A stretch of DNA of 23,169 nucleotides. Origin: SLJM01 sp964415785. GTDB lineage: Bacteria > Myxococcota_A > Bradymonadia > Bradymonadales > Bradymonadaceae. The position numbers and the translations under genes were made by a program. Within the stretch, counting starts at the first letter, position 1. Each line of letters starts with the position of its first letter. The stretch lies in NCBI GenBank assembly GCA_964415785.1, contig CAYQBU010000048.1, positions 1 to 23,169 of the forward strand, given 5' to 3'. Of this stretch, positions 17,528 to 23,169 are shown piece by piece. A model generated the notes under the pieces. That model saw only the letters and a list, made by a program, of their open reading frames with translations. It made no database searches and was not told the origin of the DNA.

Positions 17528-18322
17528 ATGGACATAGCTAATAAAAATATTGAGAGCCTGGGCTACGGCCTGGAGACGGCGGGCGATGGCAAGGCAATTG
17601 AGCGGCTTCTCGATGCCTGCGGCCTGAAGAAACTGGAAGAGGATCCGCGGGCGGAGGGAACGCAATACCTGACGGCGACGACGCCGGCCGGCGGGGTGGC
17701 GGCGATGGTGGGGTGGAGTCGCTACGGAGACGGACGAGCGGTGATCCACTCGCTGGCCGTCGCCCCGTCATCGCGGGGCATTGGCATCGGGGCGTCGATG
17801 GTGGGAAGCGCTATGACTTATCTTCGCGAAGAAGCGCAGGTGGAGGCGATCTATGTGGGGGTGGCCGGTGGCCTGTGGCGCTATTTTGGGCGGCTGGGCT
17901 TCGAGGAGGTGAAGACGGGAGGGACATTGCCGCCGAGCATCAAGGAGCACCCCTCGATTGGGCGAGAGGGAGCGAGGGTGATGAGTCGCGACTATGGAGC
18001 GACGCGGCGAGGCCTCGACCAATGCGCCTTTATTCTGCGCTACAACTCGACGGCCGGGGCGACCCTACCGACGGGAAGCGTATTCTGGTTTCGTCAGCGC
18101 GACGATGTGGTGGAGGCCCAGTACAGGGGTGGACGCGTGCGACGTGGCCATATGCTGGGGGCGTTGGATAGCGATTCCATCCGCTTTTCCTGGCATGCCT
18201 GCGATGACCGAGGGGGATTGCAGCGCGGTCAGGGCAGGATCAACGTGGAGGTGCTCGACGATGGACGGCGAGAACTCAGAGAAGTCATGGACGTGGGGGA
18301 ACTGCTCCTCCGAGAGATATAG
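17528..18322 (+). CDS. GNAT acetyltransferase fused to an 'N-acetylglutamate synthase'-type C-terminal domain
   Basis: In this 264-residue protein, residues about 12-130 form a GNAT fold. The acetyl-CoA binding motif A is IHSLAVAPSSRGIGIG (73-88) and the final strand is WRYFGRLGFEEV. Residues about 170-264 (FWFRQRDDVVEAQYRGG, then GRVRRGHMLGALD) closely resemble the free-standing proteins of about 100 residues often labelled N-acetylglutamate synthase. Those share the pattern of YxGGxxxxGxLxG, then W/YxH and GRINVEVLDDGR. The label on those small proteins is not well founded biochemically, so I do not assign arginine synthesis. The substrate is unknown. The gene follows the lipoprotein gene by 5 bp, with AGGAG within that gene's end. 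Confidence 0.85.
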   Translation: MDIANKNIESLGYGLETAGDGKAIERLLDACGLKKLEEDPRAEGTQYLTATTPAGGVAAMVGWSRYGDGRAVIHSLAVAPSSRGIGIGASMVGSAMTYLREEAQVEAIYVGVAGGLWRYFGRLGFEEVKTGGTLPPSIKEHPSIGREGARVMSRDYGATRRGLDQCAFILRYNSTAGATLPTGSVFWFRQRDDVVEAQYRGGRVRRGHMLGALDSDSIRFSWHACDDRGGLQRGQGRINVEVLDDGRRELREVMDVGELLLREI

Positions 18323-18328
18323 ACCTGA

Positions 18329-19204
18329 CTATGGGGTGTCGTCGGCGTGTAGGGCGAGAAAACGGGTGACGACGTCGTGAAAATCGGTGGGACAATCCTC
18401 CATGGGGCAGTGGCCGCAGTTGGAGAAGACCTCGAGCTCGGCCCGCGGCATGCGGTCCTGGAGGTCATAGGCTGTGGGGAGGGGCAAGAGGTGGTCGCGG
18501 TCGCCCCAGATGATCAGAGAGGGCAGGTCGATGCGATGGGCTTCGGACAGAGAGCCGGTGCGCTCGACGAGATCGGCGCCGATGCCCAGGATGTGGCGCA
18601 TGCGTTGGATATTTTTGATGGGGGCCAGGTAGTCGGCGATTTCGTGGTCCGACATGCGGGCTCGCCGCCATTGGAGCGGTTCGTAGAGGCGCATGCCGGC
18701 GCGGGTGATGCCCAATCGCGCCAGGCGGGCGGGGAGACCGCCGACGAGGCGGCTGGTCCAGTCGGGGACGCGGATCTGGAGGCCAGGACTGGTGAGGGTG
18801 AGGCTCTGGAGGTCATTGAAGCGCTGGTCGTCGATGGCGGCGAGGTAGGCGGTGGTGGCGCCCAGGGAGTGACCGACGAGGTGAACGGGGCCATCAAGAG
18901 TGGAGAGGAGGCCGTCGAGCCAGGTCAATAGGCCATCGATGGAGGGCGAGATGGCGTCGCTCTGGTAGGTCTCGTCGCGGCCATGGCCGGGCAGGTCGGG
19001 GGCGATGACGCGATGGTTTTTGGCGCTATCCTCGAGGACGCAGCGAAAGGCCATGGAGTGGGCCATGATCCCATGGAGAAAAACCACGGTCTCTGGACCG
19101 TCGCCCACTTCCACCCAGTGAAAGGAGTGGTCGTCGAAGGGAGAGGGCCGATAAACGGAGCGCACCGGGAGGTGACGCGAGTATTTGGACCGAGAGAAGA
19201 GCAT
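18329..19204 (-). CDS. Alpha/beta hydrolase
   Basis: The 291-residue hydrolase has all the catalytic features of the fold. The oxyanion motif is FLHGIMAHS (His44-Gly45), the nucleophile elbow is GHSLG with Ser113, the acid is Asp237 in WGDRD, and the base is His265 in NCGHCPMED. APDLPGHGRDE is typical of the family. A cap region covers about residues 143-225. No signal peptide is evident, although a basic N-terminus (MLFSRSKYSRHLPVRS) is present. The substrate cannot be told. The stop is 6 bp from that of the GNAT fusion gene, tail to tail. Confidence 0.92.
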   Translation of the reverse strand: MLFSRSKYSRHLPVRSVYRPSPFDDHSFHWVEVGDGPETVVFLHGIMAHSMAFRCVLEDSAKNHRVIAPDLPGHGRDETYQSDAISPSIDGLLTWLDGLLSTLDGPVHLVGHSLGATTAYLAAIDDQRFNDLQSLTLTSPGLQIRVPDWTSRLVGGLPARLARLGITRAGMRLYEPLQWRRARMSDHEIADYLAPIKNIQRMRHILGIGADLVERTGSLSEAHRIDLPSLIIWGDRDHLLPLPTAYDLQDRMPRAELEVFSNCGHCPMEDCPTDFHDVVTRFLALHADDTP

Positions 19205-19255
19205 GGTGATACTGCGACCATGGTTAAGTGAGGATGGTGGGCGGACACAACTTCC

Positions 19256-19272
19256 AACTATAACGGATAGTT
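19256..19272. promoter_or_regulatory. Candidate operator: inverted repeat AACTAT-N5-ATAGTT
   Basis: AACTAT and ATAGTT form a perfect 6-bp dyad around AACGG. It sits about 50 bp upstream of the hydrolase start in the divergent region. The size suits binding by a dimeric regulator, but it is a single site and could be chance. Confidence 0.3.
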
Positions 19273-19486
19273 ACAACGCAGGCAAAACTAACAGGACGTG
19301 ACGGTCTCTGGCGCTAAAAAATAGACCCACGGTCAGGGAGACCAAGAGAAATTTAGAAGAGAGGCAGTGGTTGACGCTGAGCCAGCGTCGTTGGTACATC
19401 AAGGGGTACGAATTGGCAGAGAGAAGAGGTCCCGGAGGCCGGTGGACCCGGGCGACAGGGGCGCGGGGGAAGCGATCTGCGAAGGC

Positions 19487-19502
19487 GAATAATCCAGGCT
19501 AA
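19487..19502. repeat. Possible half-end of the palindromic repeat family
   Basis: GAATAATCCAGGCTAA matches the right end of copies A-C (GAATAATCCGGG in A, GAATGATCCGGGCTAA in C) with one or two changes. No left end or stem is found nearby, so this may be a remnant or a chance match. Confidence 0.4.
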
Positions 19503-19528
19503 TGAAGCGGTGCCAGAGAGGTTGGTCG

Positions 19529-20422
19529 ATGGGAAGCGCAAGGGCAAAAGTGGTGTCGACGGCGGTGGCGGTGATGGTGCTGCTGGTGGGCGGGCCGGTG
19601 TGGGCGCAGAGCCAACCCAATGACGTGGACCTGTCGGGGTTTATCGACGGCGATGATTTCTTCGTCGAGGACGGTCAGGTGTGGGGCGAGGCCAATCGCG
19701 ACAATGAGGGGTTTGAGAATTTTGCCCGCGATCTGGGCCAGGTCTTTGCCCCTCGTCCCCAGGCCCCGTCGAAGACGCTGGGTCAGGCGGGATTTGCCGT
19801 CAAGTATATGCTGGGGACGGCGATGATCCCGTCGGATGAGCAATATTGGAGCGATGGATTGGCCGGGGGCACGCCGCGCTCGACGCTGGTGAGCCATCAT
19901 TTGGAAGTGCGAAAGGGGCTGCCCTTTAGCTTTGAGGTGGGCGGAAATCTGTCGCATTTGATGAATAGCCAGATGTTTGGGATGGGGGCCAATGTGCGCT
20001 GGGCGCTGCATGAAGGCTATCGCTACTTTCCCGATATCGGGGTGCGAGCGGCGGCCAATACGGTGACGGGAGCCAACGAGTTGAACCTGATCAATGGGGC
20101 CTGGGATATCTCGATGTCCAAGAGTTTTGGGCTCGGCGGGGTGATGTCGCTGACGCCCTATGGAGGCTATCAACAGTTGCACACCTGGGCGTCCAGTCGC
20201 GTGCTGTCGGCCAACCCCCAGGATCCGAGGCCGCCGGTGACGCGCGATGATACGCTGTCCTATTCGCCGGATGTGGTCTTTGACGCCGGACGCCAATGGG
20301 AGAATCGAATCTTTTTGGGAACGGAGCTCCAGACCTGGAATTTTGCTCTGAGTTTGGAGGCCATTTTTGCCCTTTCCGATCCGGTCACCCAGGTGACGGT
20401 GTCGGCGGGGCTGGACTTTTGA
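19529..20422 (+). CDS. Predicted outer-membrane beta-barrel protein
   Basis: The start is placed at ATG 19529 because AGAGAGG (19515-19521) lies seven bases upstream and a good signal peptide follows (MGSARAKVVSTAVAVMVLLV, then VWAQ). ATG 19502 would add nine residues and lies on the repeat remnant. The mature part of about 270 residues has alternating polar and hydrophobic strands separated by Gly/Asn turns (LPFSFEVGGNLSHLM, GMGANVRWALHEGYRYF, FALSLEAIFAL). It ends VSAGLDF, a terminal Phe as in barrels recognised by BamA. No transport motif is visible. It is followed after 10 bp by the PhaR-type gene. Confidence 0.8.
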   Translation: MGSARAKVVSTAVAVMVLLVGGPVWAQSQPNDVDLSGFIDGDDFFVEDGQVWGEANRDNEGFENFARDLGQVFAPRPQAPSKTLGQAGFAVKYMLGTAMIPSDEQYWSDGLAGGTPRSTLVSHHLEVRKGLPFSFEVGGNLSHLMNSQMFGMGANVRWALHEGYRYFPDIGVRAAANTVTGANELNLINGAWDISMSKSFGLGGVMSLTPYGGYQQLHTWASSRVLSANPQDPRPPVTRDDTLSYSPDVVFDAGRQWENRIFLGTELQTWNFALSLEAIFALSDPVTQVTVSAGLDF

Positions 20423-20432
20423 GTTGCCCATT

Positions 20433-20933
20433 ATGACGCGGGTCATCAAGCGCTACGCCAATCGAAAGCTCTACGATAAGGAGACGAGCGCCTATATCAC
20501 GCTGGAGGATGTGGAGGCGCTGGTCCAGGAGGGCGAGCCGATCAAGATCGTCGATCAGTCGACGGGAAAGGATCTGACCAGCCGAACTCTGGCCCATATC
20601 GTGTTGGAGCAGGAAAAGATCGATCCCTCGTTTCCCGAGTCCGTGCTGCGGGGCATCATCCAGTCTGGAGAGGCCTTCTGGTCGCGCTTGCAGTGGCCGG
20701 TGGAGCAAGTGCGCGATGAGATTCGGCGCCAGGCCGAGAGGTTGGAGGTGCGCAGACAGGCGATCCGGGAATTTGTGGAGGGGACCCAGGCCTCGATCGA
20801 CGAGATGCAGGAGCAGATCGATCGATTGACGCGGCTGCCCGGGGTTCGCCGAGAGCTGGAAGTGCTGCGAGAAAAGGTCGATCAGTTGGAAGCTCGTCTG
20901 CAGACGCTGGAGGACAGCGGCGAAGAGGGGTGA
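20433..20933 (+). CDS. phaR: Polyhydroxyalkanoate synthesis regulator PhaR-type DNA-binding protein
   Basis: The 166-residue product begins MTRVIKRYANRKLYDKETSA and continues YITLEDVEALVQEGEPIKIVD, then STGKDLTSRTLAHIVLEQE. This is the PHB/PHA accumulation regulator DNA-binding domain almost word for word. The C-terminal half (about 95-165) is a charged coiled coil (QASIDEMQEQIDRL, LEVLREKVDQLEARLQTLE), as expected for phasin-like oligomerisation. I prefer ATG 20433; TTG 20424 in frame is possible, and no good ribosome site precedes either. Known family members bind PHA granules and repress phasin genes. No PHA synthase or phasin is in the window, so its targets here are unknown. Confidence 0.9.
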   Translation: MTRVIKRYANRKLYDKETSAYITLEDVEALVQEGEPIKIVDQSTGKDLTSRTLAHIVLEQEKIDPSFPESVLRGIIQSGEAFWSRLQWPVEQVRDEIRRQAERLEVRRQAIREFVEGTQASIDEMQEQIDRLTRLPGVRRELEVLREKVDQLEARLQTLEDSGEEG

Positions 20934-21025
20934 GGGGGAGCAGCAAGAGGGCGTTGGCCCACCGGGGGGAAGCATGTACGATATCGACATAGAACACTTC
21001 GATTACTTCTGTCAGAGGTTCGATC

Positions 21026-22408
21026 ATGATCATTCGCTGCCCCGAATGCTCGACCGGGTTCAATCTTCCCGATGACCGGGTGACCCCGGAGGGGACGAAG
21101 CTCAAGTGCTCGCGCTGCGCCCATGTGTTTCGCGTTCGCGAACAGGAGGGAGGCGAGGGGACCGAGATCTTTTATAAGGATGGAGACAACGGCAAAACGA
21201 AGCCGTCCGCCGATGACGGGGGCTCGCCCTTTGGTGGAGGGAGTTCGGGGAGTCCCTTTGCGGGCCTGGGCCCCAGTAAATCGAGTGCCTTTAGCGATGT
21301 GGAAAAGGAGGAACCCCAGGGGTTGGCAGTGCCGACTTCGGAAGCCGAATCGATGGAGGAGGTCAAGGAAGATCCGCAGACCAAGGAAACGCAGCCCGTG
21401 GAGACGATGGCCGATCCGGGCTCGGAGCCGGAAACAGCCCCAGCCGATGGGCCGTTGATGGGATCGGGTAGCCACTTTGGCGATCCTGAAGAGCATGTGG
21501 ATCCATCTTTTGGGACGGAAGGGCCCGTTTTTGACCCCGACGCAGGCAAGGTCGAAGCGACGTCATCGCAGCCATCAGCGCCGGAGGATGACGAGGCGGC
21601 GTCGGCGGCGGCCGCGTTGCCCGGTCAGCAGGGTGGGAGCCCGGCGCCCAAACCGGGGGCCACCGCTGCAGGTCCACCGACGGGCGCCAAGCGAACGGGA
21701 CCTCCTCCCACGGGAGGCGAGGGATCGGGTCCGCCCACCGGTCCGCCGACGAGCATCAGCGCCAGTGACGGCGATGAGGACTGGGACGACGCCGATCTGG
21801 ACGCCCACCGCATCGGTGGAGGGCCGGGCCAGAAGATCGTCAATTTTGTGTTTTTGCTGCTCCTGGTGGGCGTGGGATTCTTGGGTACGGTGGCCTATCT
21901 CAACGACGGGTTTTTGGATTTCTATGCCTTCGACGAGATGATCGAGGTGGCGTTTGCCGAAGGAGAATACGAACCACGAGCGGAGTGGCGTGACGACGGT
22001 CCAACGGTTCAGATCGTGGAGTCGGCAGATCCGATCGCAGTGGAGAGCGTCCACGGAGAGCTCGTCGATCTCGGCGATGAGTCGGTATTCGTGGTTCAGG
22101 GCGTGGCCCGAAACCAGGAGGAGATCCGAGTCCTTGATATCGATCTTCGGGCGACGATGGCGACCCTGGAGGGGCGAAGCCTCAGAGAGGTTCGCCGCCC
22201 CCTATCACCGGCGGTGGAGATTGGGTCCATCCGATCGGCGTCATCGGCCCAGGAAGCGGGAGCGCTGCTCGACCAGGGAGGAGTGACCCTGGAGGCGGGA
22301 GAAATGACGACCTTTACGGTGATCGTCGATGATCTTCCGCAGCGCGTCATCGATGGCGAGGGCTACACCTTTCGCGTGGAAGTCGCCGATCTCGATGAGT
22401 CCCAATGA
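21026..22408 (+). CDS. MJ0042-type zinc-ribbon protein with membrane helix and DUF3426-like C-terminus
   Basis: The 460-residue product opens with a zinc ribbon (MIIRCPECSTGFNLPDD, then LKCSRCAHVFRV; Cys 5, 8, 28, 31) of the MJ0042 kind. A long disordered linker rich in Pro, Gly, Ser and Glu (about 40-265) leads to one membrane helix at about 271-293 (FVFLLLLVGVGFLGTVAYL). The C-terminal domain (about 325-457) is beta-rich (VHGELVDLGDESVFVVQGVARN, then LDIDLRATMATLEG) and resembles DUF3426, so it would be periplasmic while the ribbon is cytoplasmic. This architecture is common in Proteobacteria; its function is not settled. It is followed after 24 bp by the next gene. Confidence 0.88.
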   Translation: MIIRCPECSTGFNLPDDRVTPEGTKLKCSRCAHVFRVREQEGGEGTEIFYKDGDNGKTKPSADDGGSPFGGGSSGSPFAGLGPSKSSAFSDVEKEEPQGLAVPTSEAESMEEVKEDPQTKETQPVETMADPGSEPETAPADGPLMGSGSHFGDPEEHVDPSFGTEGPVFDPDAGKVEATSSQPSAPEDDEAASAAAALPGQQGGSPAPKPGATAAGPPTGAKRTGPPPTGGEGSGPPTGPPTSISASDGDEDWDDADLDAHRIGGGPGQKIVNFVFLLLLVGVGFLGTVAYLNDGFLDFYAFDEMIEVAFAEGEYEPRAEWRDDGPTVQIVESADPIAVESVHGELVDLGDESVFVVQGVARNQEEIRVLDIDLRATMATLEGRSLREVRRPLSPAVEIGSIRSASSAQEAGALLDQGGVTLEAGEMTTFTVIVDDLPQRVIDGEGYTFRVEVADLDESQ

Positions 22409-22432
22409 TGGTCGGTGACGGAGAGGGTTGAG

Positions 22433-23169
22433 GTGGACGCTGCCAACGATGATCGGCCATTTGGGCCGGGGGAGAGCGAGGTCCCGGAGCCGCTGTACCG
22501 CGACTATGAACGCCTGCTCCGGCAGGTGTGCTCGTTGCCGGAGCTGCCGATGATGGCGGCGATGGTGGAGCGACGGGTGTTGGCCCGGTCGCCGGCGGAG
22601 CAGGCCTGGTATGTGGATCAAATCCTGCGGGGAGCACTCTGGGGCCAGAGCGGGGGCGGGGAGGCGGCGTTGGCCATGGTGTGCTGGGTCTTGCGCATGC
22701 GCCGCGACGAGGCCTACGAGCAGCTCAAGGTCATGTATCTGGCGGCCCACGACGCGGGGCGCGAGGCCGTGGTGTCCATGTTTCGAAATATCCCGCCCCA
22801 CAAGGCGCTGGCCGGTGGCCAGCAGCTGCCGGAGGTGAGGCTTCCGAAAGACAGCGAGGTCACATTGGGCGAGCGGCGAGCGATGGCCGCCGGACGTGAG
22901 TACCAGTTGCTCAAGCGGTTGCTCATGGATCCAGACCCGCTGGTGATCCGCAAATTGCTTCGAAATCGCCAGCTTCGCCTGGCGGATATCAAGGTGATCG
23001 CCACCCGGCGTCCAACGGTGCCCGAGATTTTGTGGGAGATCGCGATGCACCCGCGATGGTTTCGGCGCGAAGAGGTGCGCGAGGCTCTGGTGCGAAATCC
23101 CTATGGGGAGACGGGCATGGCGCTGACGCTGCTTCCATCGCTGGGGATCCGCACGCTGCGCCGCATCGC
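22433..23169 (+). CDS. Helical-repeat protein, hypothetical, partial (3' end beyond window)
   Basis: An open frame of 245 codons runs off the right edge. I start it at GTG 22433, with GGAG at 22420-22423 nine bases upstream; GTG 22415 is an alternative. The frame begins VDAANDDRPFGPGE. The visible protein is helical with many Arg/Leu. Near the end are PDPLVIRKLLRNRQLRLADI, then ATRRPTVPEILWEIAMHPRW and REALVRNPYGETGMALTLLP. These look like HEAT or leucine-rich-variant type repeats (roughly a helix pair each, with a conserved NP or HP at the turn). No catalytic motif is visible. It is probably cytoplasmic and co-transcribed with the zinc-ribbon gene. The family is not certain. Confidence 0.8.
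   Translation, partial: MDAANDDRPFGPGESEVPEPLYRDYERLLRQVCSLPELPMMAAMVERRVLARSPAEQAWYVDQILRGALWGQSGGGEAALAMVCWVLRMRRDEAYEQLKVMYLAAHDAGREAVVSMFRNIPPHKALAGGQQLPEVRLPKDSEVTLGERRAMAAGREYQLLKRLLMDPDPLVIRKLLRNRQLRLADIKVIATRRPTVPEILWEIAMHPRWFRREEVREALVRNPYGETGMALTLLPSLGIRTLRRI

Larger units (their letters stand above)
19205..19528. other. Divergent intergenic region between hydrolase and outer-membrane protein genes
   Basis: No gene is seen in these 324 bp. The first part (about 19245-19345) is less GC-rich and contains a perfect short inverted repeat, and the last part contains a possible half-end of the palindromic repeat family; both are listed separately. Promoters for the two divergent genes are expected here, but I cannot identify boxes with confidence. 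Confidence 0.45.

Noticed and set aside
17528..18322. Arginine biosynthesis N-acetylglutamate synthase (argA)
   Set aside because: The label belongs to small poorly characterised proteins. There is no amino-acid kinase domain and there are no arginine genes nearby apart from argS, which is a tRNA synthetase.

Overview
The window is about 23 kb of GC-rich bacterial chromosome, densely packed with genes on both strands. Several lipoproteins, a cysteine-rich lipoprotein, an MJ0042-type zinc-ribbon protein with a long disordered linker, a kinase-like protein with acidic and proline-rich tails, and a predicted outer-membrane barrel together point to a Gram-negative bacterium of the former Deltaproteobacteria, possibly Bradymonadota or Myxococcota. 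That placement is an inference from gene style, not from a marker gene. No rRNA, tRNA, CRISPR array, phage module or intact transposase was seen.

Left third (1-9854): a cytochrome c maturation (Ccm, System I) locus split in two. On the minus strand are ccmE, ccmF, a CcmI-like protein ending in a zinc ribbon, and a secreted protein cut by the window edge; the last three overlap by 4 bp each. The CcmE carries Cys instead of the haem-binding His (CxxxY form). Upstream on the same strand is a second set: a CpaF-type ATPase, a membrane-anchored degenerate kinase with four Thr-centred repeats in its N-terminus, and a lipoprotein with two repeat modules. Divergent from cpaF on the plus strand are ccmC and a CcmD-like gene. 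ccmA, ccmB, ccmG and ccmH are not in the window.

Middle (9876-14150): directly after the ccmC/D-like genes come a YghO/bacterial ceramide synthase-like acyltransferase and an NAD-dependent epimerase/dehydratase resembling CerR. Such a pair is expected to finish ceramide (sphingolipid) synthesis after serine palmitoyltransferase, which is not here. They converge on argS.

Right part (14151-23169): a cysteine-rich lipoprotein, a small membrane protein, a winged-helix protein of unknown role, another lipoprotein followed closely by a GNAT fusion protein, an alpha/beta hydrolase, an outer-membrane barrel followed by a PhaR-type regulator, a zinc-ribbon/DUF3426-like membrane protein, and a partial helical-repeat protein cut by the right edge.

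The most unusual non-coding feature is a family of palindromic elements with termini close to ACCCGGATTATTCA: two copies of about 154 bp (4159-4312, 13998-14150), one short copy of about 50 bp that looks like an internal deletion product (14255-14304), and a possible half-end at 19487-19502.
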